Assembly (NCBI RefSeq): GCF_022549675.1
Contig: NZ_JAKZGR010000009.1
Span: 62,001 to 126,000, forward strand
Direction: 5' to 3'
Length of the DNA stretch: 64,000 bases
Source: Belliella kenyensis
GTDB taxonomy: Bacteria > Bacteroidota > Bacteroidia > Cytophagales > Cyclobacteriaceae
In this document: positions 43,150 to 52,664 of the stretch, piece after piece
Numbering within the stretch: position 1 is the stretch's first letter
Layout of the letters: every line of letters starts with the position of its first letter
The notes under the pieces: generated by a model
Told to the model about the DNA's origin: nothing
Database searches by the model: none
What the model saw: only the letters and a program-made list of their open reading frames with translations
Translations under genes and position numbers: made by a program

Positions 43150-43710
43150 TTATATAGTCATGATCTCTACCTCTTTTTTTGCAAGAAGTTCATCCACCTT
43201 TGTTGAATATTGGTCGGTTAGCTTTTGAACAACATCTTCAGCCCTTTTGATGTCATCTTCGGAAGCTCCATCTTTTTGAAGTTTTTTCAAGTTATCATTT
43301 GTATCCTTTCGGATGGTTCTGATACTTACTTTTCCTGATTCAGTTTCAGCTTTAGCCATTTTCACTAGCCCTTTTCTCCTCTCTTCGGTCAAAGGAGGGA
43401 TTGTAAGAATGATTATTTCACCATTATTTTGAGGAGCTAGCCCAAGATCTGAGTTGATAATAGATCTTTCGATTTCACTGATTAGGTTTCTTTCCCATGG
43501 CTTTATAGCTAGAGTTCTTGCGTCGGGTGTAGTGACAGAAGCTACCTGTTGAAGTGGAGTAGGTGCTCCATAGTAAGACACCATGATGCCATCAAGTAGG
43601 TTAGGCATAGCCTTTCCAGCCCTGATTTTAACTAGTTCTTGGGCAGTATGATCTACCGCTTTTTGCATCATTTCTTTTGCTTCATCCAGGTGCATTTGTA
43701 TCTCTTCCAT
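43150..43710 (-). CDS. frr: Ribosome recycling factor
   Basis: The 186-residue protein splits post-termination 70S ribosomes with EF-G. Family phrases are [38 protein letters not shown] and [19 protein letters not shown], then [14 protein letters not shown]. The two-domain shape (three-helix bundle and beta-alpha-beta) fits. It follows pyrH by 23 bp, a common gene pair. Confidence 0.97.
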   Translation of the reverse strand: MEEIQMHLDEAKEMMQKAVDHTAQELVKIRAGKAMPNLLDGIMVSYYGAPTPLQQVASVTTPDARTLAIKPWERNLISEIERSIINSDLGLAPQNNGEIIILTIPPLTEERRKGLVKMAKAETESGKVSIRTIRKDTNDNLKKLQKDGASEDDIKRAEDVVQKLTDQYSTKVDELLAKKEVEIMTI

Positions 43711-43733
43711 AGTAAATGTATTCTGGCTTATAT

Positions 43734-44447
43734 TTATTGAATAGTAGTTATTAATGTTCCGATGTCTTCACCTTGAGCAAGCTTGATAAGGTTTTCTGAC
43801 TTGTTCATGTCAAATACAACAATAGGTAAATTGTTTTCTTGGCATAATGTAAACGCAGTCATATCCATGATGTTCAAGTTTTTCTCATAAGCCTCTTGGA
43901 ATGATAAGGTGTTGTATTTTGTTGCAGATGGATCTTTCTCTGGATCAGCTGTATACACACCATCTACTCTAGTACCTTTAAGTACCACTTCTGCTTCGAT
44001 TTCTATGGCTCTAAGACTTGCAGTAGAATCAGTGGTGAAATACGGATTGCCTATACCTGCTCCAAAAATCACGATTCTGCCCTTTTCTAAATGTCTGATT
44101 GCTCTCCTTCTAATGAACGGTTCACATACACTTTCTACTTTTATACCAGACATAAGTCTTGTGAACATGCCGTTTTGTTCAAGTGCACTTTGAAGTGCCA
44201 TAGCATTGATCAAAGTAGCCAACATGCCCATGTAGTCTCCCTGAACCCTGTCTATGCCTGTTTTTTCTGCTTGTACTCCTCTAAAAATATTTCCTCCCCC
44301 GATTACGATTGCTATCTCAACACCTTTTTCTTTTACTTTCTTAATTTCTTCTGCGTATTGCTGAAGCCTATTTGGGTCTATTCCGTAACTGTTTTTCCCC
44401 ATTAGAGACTCTCCGCTTAGTTTGAGTAAGATTCTTTTGTACTTCAT
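43734..44447 (-). CDS. pyrH: UMP kinase
   Basis: The 237-residue kinase belongs to the aspartokinase fold family and phosphorylates UMP in pyrimidine synthesis. Signature regions are [38 protein letters not shown] and [16 protein letters not shown]. It sits first in the pyrH-frr unit. Confidence 0.97.
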   Translation of the reverse strand: MKYKRILLKLSGESLMGKNSYGIDPNRLQQYAEEIKKVKEKGVEIAIVIGGGNIFRGVQAEKTGIDRVQGDYMGMLATLINAMALQSALEQNGMFTRLMSGIKVESVCEPFIRRRAIRHLEKGRIVIFGAGIGNPYFTTDSTASLRAIEIEAEVVLKGTRVDGVYTADPEKDPSATKYNTLSFQEAYEKNLNIMDMTAFTLCQENNLPIVVFDMNKSENLIKLAQGEDIGTLITTIQ

Positions 44448-44547
44448 TGTTGGTGTTGATTTGGAAAATTATGCTAGATATTAGCGTTCGTGTGATTGAT
44501 AAATTTTACAAATATAAAGTTTCAAGCCAGAAATCTAAAATGATTCT

Positions 44548-45042
44548 TTAAAATTGGATGAGCACTTGATTTTTTTCTACACTATCTCCTTTTTTGATTT
44601 TTATGGATTTCACTATTCCATCTCCAGGAGATTTGATTATATTTTCCATTTTCATAGCTTCAAGTATCAGTACTGGATCCCCTTTTTTTACTTCATCCCC
44701 GTCTTTTACTTTAATATCAAAAATTAACCCAGGCATAGGGGCTTTGATGTCTTTTGCTTGATTACCCAAAGCTGTATTCATACCAAGCTTTTCTAACAAA
44801 ACGTCAAACTTATCTTGGATTTTTACTTCTGCTAATTTGTTATTCAACTTCAGTTTAAGTGTTTTGCCTTGAGGGTTAATTTCGACCAATTCTAAATTGT
44901 GTGATTGATTTTTGTGAATGATGTGGTATTTCTTTTCACTTACTTTTTGGAAGTCCCAAGTCAGTAAATTTTCGTTTACAATCAAGTCACTGCCTGATTT
45001 TTCCACATTTAGTCCAGACTTATCGATGTTTACTGAATACAT
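44548..45042 (-). CDS. Biotin carboxyl carrier protein-type acyl-CoA carboxylase subunit
   Basis: The 164-residue protein ends in a biotinyl-lipoyl domain with the attachment motif LEAMKMEN, Lys131 being the biotinylated residue. Upstream lie a beta-rich segment and an APMPGLIFDIKVKDGDEV stretch. It resembles the BCCP of acyl-CoA (propionyl- or acetyl-type) carboxylases rather than a lipoyl enzyme. No carboxylase partner is nearby. The gene is divergent from the M1 aminopeptidase. Confidence 0.88.
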   Translation of the reverse strand: MYSVNIDKSGLNVEKSGSDLIVNENLLTWDFQKVSEKKYHIIHKNQSHNLELVEINPQGKTLKLKLNNKLAEVKIQDKFDVLLEKLGMNTALGNQAKDIKAPMPGLIFDIKVKDGDEVKKGDPVLILEAMKMENIIKSPGDGIVKSIKIKKGDSVEKNQVLIQF

Positions 45043-45090
45043 TTCTATTATTTTGCGCCAAGATACAATTTAATTATAAAAAGTCTGAAT

Positions 45091-47685
45091 ATGAAGATCC
45101 AGAGATTTAAGCTTCTTTTGTTAGTGTTGCCATTTTTGGCTCTAGCGTGTAAAAGTAATAAAAACATTGCAAATCGAGAACAGCTAGAAACTGATGAAGA
45201 AATAGCTTCTACAGGCAAGCAATTTGAAAGTGAGTCTTTAGTAAATATCAAGGAGGCACAAATTGAAGGTTATAAAGGATCCAAAACTAGAGCGTTTGAT
45301 TTACTACATACATCTTTGAGCCTTAGTTTTGATTTTGATCATCAGCATGTGCTTGGTGAGGCAAATTTGACTATGAAGCCATACTTTTTTGATCAGAATC
45401 AAATAATCCTTGATGCTAAAGACTTTGATATCTATGCCCTCAGACTTGGTCAGGAGCAGAGGGATGAGTTGAATTATATGTATGATGGTAAGAAGTTGAC
45501 TGTATTTCTTCCAAAAACTTATTCTCGAAATGATACACTCCAGCTTTACATTAAATACACTGCTATGCCTAATGAAAACCCTGAAAAGGGGAGTAAGGCC
45601 ATTACTGACACCAAGGGACTTTACTTTATCAATCCTGAAGGAAATGATGATAAACCTATCCAGATTTGGACCCAAGGAGAAACGGAACATAATTCAAAAT
45701 GGTTTCCTACATTCGATACACCGAACGAAAGGACTACACAAGATATTAAAATCACCATTCCTTCCAAATATAGAACTATCAGCAATGGGAAGCTTATTTC
45801 TACCATAGATCAGCCAAATAATATGCGCACAGATCATTGGGAGATGGATCTGCCACATGCGCCATACCTAGCGGCTGTGGTGATTGGTGAATTTGTAGAA
45901 ATCAAAGATTCATGGGAAGACATACAGGTGAATTACTATGTAGAGGAAAAGTTTGCAGAGGGAGCAAAGACCGTTTTCAAGAATACCCCTGAAATGATTG
46001 GCTTTTTTTCAGAGTTGCTTGGAGTAAGATACCCTTGGCAAAAATATGATCAAGTAGTTGTAAGAGATTTCGTGTCAGGAGCTATGGAGAATACGACAAT
46101 TTCGGTTTTTATGGAAGCATTGAACCTCAATGAGCGTGAAGCCCTGGATAGTGAATGGGACGGGATCATAGCGCATGAATTGTTTCATCAATGGTTTGGC
46201 AACTATGTTACTACTGAGTCATGGGCCAACTTGACTTTAAATGAAGCATTTGCGAATTACTCTGAATACCTCTGGTATGATTACAAAGAAGGAAGAGATG
46301 TGGCTGATTTGCATCATATTTCAGAGATGGAGCAGTACTTTGATGAGTCTAGGGAAAAGCAAGTGGATTTGATTAGGTTTTATCATGAAGACTCAGAAGA
46401 TATGTTTGACAGTCATTCTTATGCGAAAGGTGGTAGAATCTTACATATGCTGAGAAGACATCTTGGCGATGATGCGTTTTTCACTTCACTTAGTTATTAT
46501 TTAACAAAACACGCTTGGTCAAGCGTGGAAATCCATGATTTGAGGTTAGCCTTTGAGCACATTACTGGTCAAGACTTGAATTGGTTTTTCAACCAATGGT
46601 TTTTAGACTCAGGACATCCAGTGCTGTCTTACCAGGTAGATTATACTCAAAAAGAGAATTTACTTTTAACAATCACTCAAAATCAAGACCTGACCACCAC
46701 ACCTTTATATAAAATTCCGTTCAAGGTAAGCTGGTATCTAGATGGAGAGCGTTTCGAAAAAGAATTTATTTTAGACAAAGCATATCAGCAATTTGCGATT
46801 CAAAATAAAGCTCATGTGAATCAGTTGTATTTCGATGAGCAATCGGAACTACTAGCTGTCAAGAAATCAATTAGAGGTCTAGATCACTTTGTAAAGCAAT
46901 ACAATCAATCAAGGTATGGAGTAGCCAGGTATGAGGCACTAGATAGTTTGATTTCTAATTACTCTGATGAGCCAATTACCATGTCCACCGTAGGACTTGC
47001 ATTAAAGGATCCATTTGGAGCAATTCAAGAAATGGCAATGTTTGCAATAGCTAGAAATCCAGAATGGATTATGCAAATCAAAGGTTTGGAGGAAGTTTTG
47101 TATGATCTTGCTGAAAATGGTTCAGGCCATGCTGTTCAAACTGGAGCCATTGAGTTGCTGGCGATCTTAGATCCAGATAAATATTCACCTTCACTTTTGA
47201 GGTGGATGAATCATCCATCATATTTGGTGGCTTCGGCAGCACTATCAGCTTACCTTAGCCATGAAGAAAATTCCAATAGAATGGCAATAGCTAAACGCTA
47301 CATGGATGAAGACAATGTTAGAATAATTGTAGCAATTGCAGATTTTCTGATATCAGAAGAGTCTTATGATAATTCAGAGTGGTTTCATGGCAAGTTAGAA
47401 AAGCTGTCAGGTCAGTCGTTATATTACTTTCTAGGCTATTATGGAGACTATTTTTCAAAGCTACAGCAGGAATCAGAAAGTAAGCGAGCTGTAGATAATC
47501 TTTACAAAATAGGATTGAATCAGCAGGCCAATTACATAAGAGCAGTAGCTTTCCAATCCATGTTTGGATTTGTGGACGATGAAGGAGTATTGGACAAAAT
47601 CAAAGAATTATATCAAAAAGAAGAAGACGAAAAGCTAAAAATGTACATGAATTACTATCTCGAACCTTACCTGAACGAAAATTAA
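45091..47685 (+). CDS. M1 family metallopeptidase (aminopeptidase), lipoprotein
   Basis: The 864-residue enzyme has a lipoprotein signal peptide (lipobox LALAC, Cys20) and is likely periplasmic or surface-bound. The aminopeptidase motif GAMEN is at 330-334, zinc ligands HELFH at 362-366 with Glu363 as base, and the third ligand Glu385 (LTLNEAFAN). The C-terminal 350 residues look like a HEAT-like helical domain. It removes N-terminal residues from peptides. It appears monocistronic. Confidence 0.93.
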   Translation: MKIQRFKLLLLVLPFLALACKSNKNIANREQLETDEEIASTGKQFESESLVNIKEAQIEGYKGSKTRAFDLLHTSLSLSFDFDHQHVLGEANLTMKPYFFDQNQIILDAKDFDIYALRLGQEQRDELNYMYDGKKLTVFLPKTYSRNDTLQLYIKYTAMPNENPEKGSKAITDTKGLYFINPEGNDDKPIQIWTQGETEHNSKWFPTFDTPNERTTQDIKITIPSKYRTISNGKLISTIDQPNNMRTDHWEMDLPHAPYLAAVVIGEFVEIKDSWEDIQVNYYVEEKFAEGAKTVFKNTPEMIGFFSELLGVRYPWQKYDQVVVRDFVSGAMENTTISVFMEALNLNEREALDSEWDGIIAHELFHQWFGNYVTTESWANLTLNEAFANYSEYLWYDYKEGRDVADLHHISEMEQYFDESREKQVDLIRFYHEDSEDMFDSHSYAKGGRILHMLRRHLGDDAFFTSLSYYLTKHAWSSVEIHDLRLAFEHITGQDLNWFFNQWFLDSGHPVLSYQVDYTQKENLLLTITQNQDLTTTPLYKIPFKVSWYLDGERFEKEFILDKAYQQFAIQNKAHVNQLYFDEQSELLAVKKSIRGLDHFVKQYNQSRYGVARYEALDSLISNYSDEPITMSTVGLALKDPFGAIQEMAMFAIARNPEWIMQIKGLEEVLYDLAENGSGHAVQTGAIELLAILDPDKYSPSLLRWMNHPSYLVASAALSAYLSHEENSNRMAIAKRYMDEDNVRIIVAIADFLISEESYDNSEWFHGKLEKLSGQSLYYFLGYYGDYFSKLQQESESKRAVDNLYKIGLNQQANYIRAVAFQSMFGFVDDEGVLDKIKELYQKEEDEKLKMYMNYYLEPYLNEN

Positions 47686-47749
47686 ATCCTTGATTTCTTT
47701 ATGTTTATTTAATTCTGTCAAAAAAAGCAGATATTTTTTTTGACAGAAT

Positions 47750-47780
47750 TTTGAATGTTTCAGAAAAGGGTATAATTTTG
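47750..47780 (+). promoter_or_regulatory. Promoter of the tRNA-Tyr/tRNA-Gly/tRNA-Thr/tuf unit
   Basis: TTTG at 47750-47753, a 19-nt spacer, then TAATTTTG at 47773-47780. It lies about 60 bp before tRNA-Tyr and is a good match to the phylum consensus. Confidence 0.65.
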
Positions 47781-47840
47781 CCATCCGTTAAGAGAACGAA
47801 AAAGTCGAAAAGACTTAGATCTTATTGGAATATATCAGTT

Positions 47841-47923
47841 GGGGGAATACCAAAGCGGCCAACTGGGACGGACTGTAAATCCGTTGACTTATGTCTTCAC
47901 AGGTTCGAATCCTGTTTCCCCCA
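47841..47923 (+). tRNA. tRNA-Tyr (anticodon GTA)
   Basis: The 83-nt cloverleaf has acceptor arms GGGGGAA (47841-47847) and TTCCCCC (47916-47922), discriminator A, anticodon GTA at 47875-47877, a T-arm with GGTTCGAATCC and the long variable arm expected of type II tRNA-Tyr. The 3' CCA is not encoded. Confidence 0.95.
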
Positions 47924-47987
47924 CATTGCGTTTTTGTCAAAAAAAAATATTACTTTTGCAATCACGTATTTGAGAATAGTATTAAAA

Positions 47988-48060
47988 GCGGGAGTAGCTC
48001 AGTTGGTAGAGCGGCAGCCTTCCAAGCTGCAGGTCGCGGGTTCGAGCCTCGTCTCCCGCT
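47988..48060 (+). tRNA. tRNA-Gly (anticodon TCC)
   Basis: The 73-nt cloverleaf has acceptor arms GCGGGAG (47988-47994) and CTCCCGC (48053-48059), discriminator T, anticodon TCC at 48021-48023 and T-arm GGGTTCGAGCC. CCA is not encoded. Confidence 0.96.
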
Positions 48061-48096
48061 CTATGCTTTTATAGGCAAACGTAATTAATGTCAACA

Positions 48097-48168
48097 GCCG
48101 ACGTAGCTCAGGGGTAGAGTACTTCCTTGGTAAGGAAGGGGTCACGGGTTCAAATCCCGTCGTTGGCT
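48097..48168 (+). tRNA. tRNA-Thr (anticodon GGT)
   Basis: The 72-nt cloverleaf has acceptor arms GCCGACG (48097-48103) and CGTTGGC (48161-48167, one G-T pair), discriminator T, anticodon loop TTGGTAA with GGT at 48129-48131, and T-arm GGGTTCAAATCCC. It lies 61 nt upstream of tuf. Confidence 0.95.
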
Positions 48169-48229
48169 CAGAAACATTGAAGAATTTAATTAAAATTATA
48201 TCTTTAACTAAAACAGAGGATTTTCACGC

Positions 48230-49417
48230 ATGGCAAAAGCAACCTTTGACCGTTCCAAACCGCACGTTAACATCGGTACGATTGGTCACGTAGACCATGG
48301 AAAGACAACTTTGACTGCTGCCATTACTACAGTATTGGCCAAAAAAGGTCTTTCTGAATTAAGAGATTTCTCTTCTATCGACAACGCTCCAGAAGAAAAA
48401 GAAAGAGGTATCACTATCAACACATCTCACGTTGAGTATCAAACAGAAGCTAGACACTATGCTCACGTTGACTGTCCAGGTCACGCTGACTATGTGAAAA
48501 ACATGGTTACTGGTGCTGCTCAAATGGATGGAGCTATTCTTGTAGTAGCTGCAACAGATGGTCCAATGCCTCAAACTAGAGAGCACATCCTTCTTGCTCG
48601 TCAGGTAGGTGTTCCGGCTCTTGTAGTATTCTTGAACAAAGTGGACATGGTAGATGACCCTGAACTTCTTGAGCTAGTAGAAATGGAAGTAAGAGAATTG
48701 CTTTCTTTCTATGAATTCGATGGCGACAATATTCCTGTAATTTCAGGATCTGCACTTGGTGGACTTAACGGTGAAGCTAAGTGGGAAGATAAAATCATGG
48801 AATTGATGGATGCTGTGGATAACCATATCCCACTTCCTGAGCGTCTTATTGACAAAGATTTCTTGATGCCTGTAGAAGATGTATTCTCGATCACTGGTCG
48901 TGGTACTGTAGCTACTGGTAGAATTGAAAGAGGTGTAATCAACTCTGGTGATCCAGTTGATATCATTGGTATGGGTGCTCAAGGCCTCAAGTCTACTGTG
49001 ACTGGTGTTGAGATGTTCCGTAAGATCCTTGACAGAGGTGAAGCTGGTGATAACGTAGGTCTATTGCTAAGAGGTATTGAAAAATCTCAAATCAAGAGAG
49101 GTATGATCATCTGTAAGCCAGGTTCAGTGAAGCCACACGCTCACTTCAAAGCTGAGGTTTACGTTCTTTCTAAAGAAGAAGGTGGTCGTCATACTCCATT
49201 CTTTAACAAATACCGTCCTCAGTTCTACTTAAGAACTACAGACGTGACAGGTGAGATCAAACTTCCTGAAAATGTTGAGATGGTTATGCCAGGTGATAAC
49301 GTTACGATTGAAGTTAATTTATTGAATGCTGTTGCTCTTGAAAAAGGTCTAAGATTCGCTATCCGTGAGGGTGGTAGGACTGTAGGAGCTGGTCAGGTAA
49401 CTGAAATTCTAGACTAA
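48230..49417 (+). CDS. tuf: Elongation factor Tu
   Basis: The 395-residue GTPase delivers aminoacyl-tRNA to the ribosome. G motifs are [17 protein letters not shown] and NKVD; the C-terminal domains carry the RTTDVTGEI and MVMPGDNV segments. It follows tRNA-Thr and is probably in the same transcript. A terminator lies downstream, and tRNA-Trp begins with its own promoter. Confidence 0.99.
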   Translation: MAKATFDRSKPHVNIGTIGHVDHGKTTLTAAITTVLAKKGLSELRDFSSIDNAPEEKERGITINTSHVEYQTEARHYAHVDCPGHADYVKNMVTGAAQMDGAILVVAATDGPMPQTREHILLARQVGVPALVVFLNKVDMVDDPELLELVEMEVRELLSFYEFDGDNIPVISGSALGGLNGEAKWEDKIMELMDAVDNHIPLPERLIDKDFLMPVEDVFSITGRGTVATGRIERGVINSGDPVDIIGMGAQGLKSTVTGVEMFRKILDRGEAGDNVGLLLRGIEKSQIKRGMIICKPGSVKPHAHFKAEVYVLSKEEGGRHTPFFNKYRPQFYLRTTDVTGEIKLPENVEMVMPGDNVTIEVNLLNAVALEKGLRFAIREGGRTVGAGQVTEILD

Positions 49418-49440
49418 TTACATCGTAATTAAAATATTTT

Positions 49441-49476
49441 CAAATGCGATCTTGAAATTTTTCGGGGTCGCATTTG
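49441..49476 (+). terminator. Terminator of tuf
   Basis: Arms CAAATGCGA (49441-49449) and TCGCATTTG (49468-49476) flank an 18-nt loop, followed by TTTCTT. The 3' arm overlaps the TTTG of the tRNA-Trp promoter. Confidence 0.6.
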
Positions 49477-49504
49477 TTTCTTAATGCGCAATTTGCTACT
49501 TTTG
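49473..49504 (+). promoter_or_regulatory. Promoter of tRNA-Trp-secE-nusG-ribosomal-protein genes
   Basis: TTTG at 49473-49476, a 20-nt spacer, then TACTTTTG at 49497-49504, ending 26 nt before tRNA-Trp. Good match to the phylum consensus. Confidence 0.65.
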
Positions 49505-49530
49505 CGTTCCCTTTTAAAGGCAAATAATAT

Positions 49531-49601
49531 ACGGGCATAGTTCAATGGCAGAATAGCGGTCTCCAAAACCGTTGATGGGAGTTCGAATCTCTCTGCCCGT
49601 G
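49531..49601 (+). tRNA. tRNA-Trp (anticodon CCA)
   Basis: The 71-nt cloverleaf has acceptor arms ACGGGCA (49531-49537) and TGCCCGT (49594-49600), discriminator G, anticodon loop CTCCAAA with CCA at 49563-49565 and T-arm GAGTTCGAATCTC. It immediately precedes secE, as in many bacteria. Confidence 0.95.
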
Positions 49602-49619
49602 CAACATTAAAGTAAAACC

Positions 49620-49808
49620 ATGAATATCAAAAGCTTTGTCATTGAATCCATTGATGAAATGAAAAATAAGGTCACTTGGCCTGCTTATTCATTTTTGCAA
49701 AACAGTGCAGTTTTGGTCATTGTAGCCTCATTAATCTTCGCTTTATTAATAGGAGCTATAGATTTAGGTTTCGAAAATTTGATGACCTGGTTTTACGATT
49801 TATTTTAA
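49620..49808 (+). CDS. secE: Preprotein translocase subunit SecE
   Basis: The 62-residue protein has a short amphipathic cytoplasmic helix (about 5-25, FVIESIDEMKNKVTWPAYSF) and a single membrane helix (about 30-55), the minimal form of SecE that clamps SecY in the inner-membrane translocon. It lies 18 nt after tRNA-Trp and 17 nt before nusG, the usual order. Confidence 0.96.
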   Translation: MNIKSFVIESIDEMKNKVTWPAYSFLQNSAVLVIVASLIFALLIGAIDLGFENLMTWFYDLF

Positions 49809-49825
49809 TTGAATAGAAATTACTG

Positions 49826-50383
49826 ATGGCTGAACATAAGTGGTATGTGCTTAGAGTGGTAGCAGGACAGGAGAAGAAAACCAAATCATATTTGGATAAT
49901 GAGATTCTCCGTCAAAAGCTTGAGGAATTTATTCCTGAGGTTTTGATACCTTCTGAGAAAGTTTACGAGATGCGTAATGGCAAGAAAAGAGTAAGGGAAA
50001 GAAATTTCTTCCCTGGCTACGTTTTGGTGCATGCAGATCTGACCCACGGTGAAGCTAATCACGTAATCACAAGCATTCCGGGTGTTATCGGTTTCTTAGG
50101 ATCAAACCAAGGGGGGGCTTCCAAAACCCCTGAGCCATTACGACAATCAGAAGTTAACAGGATCTTAGGTCGTGTTGAGGAGATTGATGAGTTTGCAGAG
50201 AAGCTTGATACTCCATTTATAGTGGGAGAGACCATAAAGGTAATGGATGGTCCTTTCAGTGGATTCTCGGGAACAATAGAGGAAGTATTTGAAGATAAGA
50301 AGAAATTGAATGTTATGGTCAAAATCTTCGGACGAAATACTCCTGTTGAATTAAACTTTATACAAGTAGAAAAACAAGACTAG
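49826..50383 (+). CDS. nusG: Transcription termination/antitermination factor NusG
   Basis: The 185-residue protein has an NGN domain (KWYVLRVVAGQEKKTKSYL, FFPGYVLVHADL) and a C-terminal KOW domain (VGETIKVMDGPFSGFSGTIEEVFEDKK). NusG binds the RNA polymerase clamp and couples to Rho or the ribosome. It starts 17 bp after secE and is followed by rplK after 3 nt. Confidence 0.98.
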   Translation: MAEHKWYVLRVVAGQEKKTKSYLDNEILRQKLEEFIPEVLIPSEKVYEMRNGKKRVRERNFFPGYVLVHADLTHGEANHVITSIPGVIGFLGSNQGGASKTPEPLRQSEVNRILGRVEEIDEFAEKLDTPFIVGETIKVMDGPFSGFSGTIEEVFEDKKKLNVMVKIFGRNTPVELNFIQVEKQD

Positions 50384-50386
50384 GAA

Positions 50387-50830
50387 ATGGCTAAGGAAAT
50401 CACTGGTTATGTGAAATTACAGGTGAAAGGTGGCCAGGCAAATCCATCGCCTCCAGTAGGTCCAGCCCTTGGATCAAAGGGTCTGAACATTATGGAGTTC
50501 TGTAAGCAATTCAATGCTAGAACCCAAGATAAAATGGGTGCAGTATTGCCTGTTTTGATTACTGTTTATTCTGATAAGTCTTTTGACTTTGTTGTAAAAA
50601 CTCCTCCTGCGGCTAATATGCTTATCGAGGCAGCAAAAATCAAAGGCGGTTCTTCAGAGCCAAACAGGAAAAAAGTAGGTTCTGTTACTTGGGATCAAGT
50701 AAAAGAAATCGCTGAGGTTAAAATGCCTGACTTAAATGCTTTTAAAGTTGAATCTGCTATGAAAATGATTGCAGGTACAGCAAGAAGTATGGGTATCACA
50801 GTATCTGGAAAAGCCCCTTGGGAGGAATAA
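50387..50830 (+). CDS. rplK: 50S ribosomal protein uL11
   Basis: The 147-residue protein has the N-terminal [25 protein letters not shown] motif and the C-terminal RNA-binding domain ([26 protein letters not shown]). It binds the GTPase-associated centre of 23S rRNA. It is in a tight operon with nusG upstream and rplA downstream. Confidence 0.99.
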   Translation: MAKEITGYVKLQVKGGQANPSPPVGPALGSKGLNIMEFCKQFNARTQDKMGAVLPVLITVYSDKSFDFVVKTPPAANMLIEAAKIKGGSSEPNRKKVGSVTWDQVKEIAEVKMPDLNAFKVESAMKMIAGTARSMGITVSGKAPWEE

Positions 50831-50840
50831 AATAAAAACT

Positions 50841-51539
50841 ATGGCTAAGTTAACAAAAAAGCAAAAAGAAGCTCTTTCTAAGTACGACCCAAGCCAACAG
50901 TACTCTCTGGAGGAGGCTTCTTCAATTGTGAAGCAAATCACCAACACCAAATTTGATGCTTCTGTAGATATCGACGTTCGTTTGGGCGTAGATCCTAGAA
51001 AAGCAGATCAAATGGTAAGAGGAGTAGTCGCACTTCCTCACGGCACAGGTAAAGATGTTAAGGTATTAGTACTATGTACTCCTGACAAAGAAGCTGAAGC
51101 CAAAGAAGCAGGTGCTGATTATGTTGGATTAGACGACTATATAGCTAAAATTGAAGGTGGATGGACTGATGTCGATGTGATCATCACCATGCCTAACGTT
51201 ATGGCTAAAGTAGGTAGATTAGGTAGGGTTTTGGGACCAAGAGGCTTGATGCCTAACCCAAAATCTGGTACAGTTACCCTAGAAGTAGGAAAAGCTGTAA
51301 AAGAAGTGAAAGCAGGTAAAATTGATTTCAAAGTAGATAAGTTTGGAATCATTCATGCGGGTATAGGTAAAGCATCTTTTACCCCAGAACAAATTCAGGA
51401 GAATGCAAAAGAGCTTATTGCTACTATCTCTAAATTGAAGCCAGCTTCTTCTAAAGGAACTTATTTCAGAAGTATACATTTGTCTAGCACAATGTCTCCT
51501 GGAATTATTGTAGATAAAGGTAGTATTCAAGGAATTTAA
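50841..51539 (+). CDS. rplA: 50S ribosomal protein uL1
   Basis: The 232-residue protein starts [20 protein letters not shown], 10 nt after rplK. Signature parts are [34 protein letters not shown] and [29 protein letters not shown]. It binds the L1 stalk and in many bacteria represses its own operon. The open frame extends 24 codons upstream into rplK. Confidence 0.99.
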   Translation: MAKLTKKQKEALSKYDPSQQYSLEEASSIVKQITNTKFDASVDIDVRLGVDPRKADQMVRGVVALPHGTGKDVKVLVLCTPDKEAEAKEAGADYVGLDDYIAKIEGGWTDVDVIITMPNVMAKVGRLGRVLGPRGLMPNPKSGTVTLEVGKAVKEVKAGKIDFKVDKFGIIHAGIGKASFTPEQIQENAKELIATISKLKPASSKGTYFRSIHLSSTMSPGIIVDKGSIQGI

Positions 51540-51541
51540 TC

Positions 51542-52078
51542 ATGACTAGAGACGAGAAAAAAGTAATAATCGAAGGTCTTACCGAGAAATTCAAAGAAAC
51601 CCCGTATTTCTACATTACTGATGCAGGTGGCTTCGATGTAGCTCAAGTAAATGCTTTCAGAAGAGTATGTTTCGAAAAAGGTGTTGAATATAAAGTATAT
51701 AAGAATACTCTTATTGCTAAAGCTCTCGAGAATCTTGAGGGTGATTATACAAAGTTTTCGGAAGAAGCTCTAAAAGGATTCTCAGGTATTGTTTTCTCCA
51801 AAGAAGTTGGAAACCTTCCTGCGAAATTAATCCTTGATTTCAGAAAAAAATTAGGTAAGAAGGAAACTAGACCAGTTTTCAAAGGTGCTTATATAGATTC
51901 AGATGTCTTCATCGGTGAGAAAAATCTCGAGATGTTGTCCACATTGAAGTCTAAAAATGAACTTTTGGGAGATGTTATCGGTCTTCTTCAATCTCCAGCA
52001 AAAAATCTTATTTCTGCCCTTCAGTATGGTCAGAATACTATCGCTGGTGTGGTTAAAACCCTTTCTGAAAAAGAATAA
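51542..52078 (+). CDS. rplJ: 50S ribosomal protein uL10
   Basis: The 178-residue protein forms the base of the ribosomal stalk and binds L7/L12 dimers through its C-terminal helix. Signature parts are TRDEKKVIIEGLTEKF, FRRVCFEKGVEYKVYKNTLI and LDFRKKLGKKE. It starts 2 nt after rplA, so a classic L10 leader RNA is absent here. Confidence 0.98.
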   Translation: MTRDEKKVIIEGLTEKFKETPYFYITDAGGFDVAQVNAFRRVCFEKGVEYKVYKNTLIAKALENLEGDYTKFSEEALKGFSGIVFSKEVGNLPAKLILDFRKKLGKKETRPVFKGAYIDSDVFIGEKNLEMLSTLKSKNELLGDVIGLLQSPAKNLISALQYGQNTIAGVVKTLSEKE

Positions 52079-52129
52079 TCTTAATTTATCAAATCAATTA
52101 GTAAACACAACAATTTAAATATTAATACA

Positions 52130-52510
52130 ATGGCAGATCTTAAACAACTTGCTGATCAGTTGGTAAACTTGACTGTAAAAGAAGTAAAAGAATTGGCTGA
52201 TATTTTGAAAGAGGATTATGGTATCGAGCCTGCTGCTGCTGGTGCTGTAATGGTAGCTGGTGGTGCTGCTGGAGACGGTGGAGCTGCTGAAGAAGAAAAA
52301 ACTTCTTTCGATGTAATCCTTAAGGCCGCTGGTGGTCAAAAATTAGCTGTAGTTAAGCTTGTAAAAGAATTGACTGGTCTTGGCTTGAAAGAAGCTAAGG
52401 AACTAGTTGATAGTGCTCCTAAAGCTGTAAAAGAAGGAATCGCTAAAGACGAAGCTGAAGCTTTGAAAAAGTCTCTTGAAGAGGCTGGAGCTGAAGTTGA
52501 GATCAAGTAA
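52130..52510 (+). CDS. rplL: 50S ribosomal protein bL7/L12
   Basis: The 126-residue protein has an N-terminal dimerisation helix, an Ala/Gly-rich hinge and a C-terminal domain ([22 protein letters not shown]). It binds translation factors at the stalk. It lies 51 nt after rplJ, and an attenuator follows before rpoB. Confidence 0.99.
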   Translation: MADLKQLADQLVNLTVKEVKELADILKEDYGIEPAAAGAVMVAGGAAGDGGAAEEEKTSFDVILKAAGGQKLAVVKLVKELTGLGLKEAKELVDSAPKAVKEGIAKDEAEALKKSLEEAGAEVEIK

Positions 52511-52549
52511 TTTGACTTTCTTTGCCAAATAGGTGAAGAAAACAGATTT

Positions 52550-52577
52550 AGACCTGACTTAATAGTCAGGTCTTTTC
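52550..52577 (+). terminator. Attenuator hairpin between rplL and rpoB
   Basis: A 10-bp perfect stem, AGACCTGACT/AGTCAGGTCT, with loop TAAT and a short TTTTC tail. No promoter consensus is visible before rpoB, so partial termination here would set the ratio of ribosomal protein to RNA polymerase, as the rplL-rpoB attenuator does in E. coli. Confidence 0.75.
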
Positions 52578-52664
52578 CTGTTTGTGCACAGGTAAACAAT
52601 TGCACTATTTCAAGCGAAAATTGTCGCATTCGGTTATTAATTATCACTATAAATATATACTGCC

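Noticed and set aside
47751-48088. Frames covering the tRNA-Tyr and tRNA-Gly genes
   Set aside because: They read through structural RNAs and have no homology.
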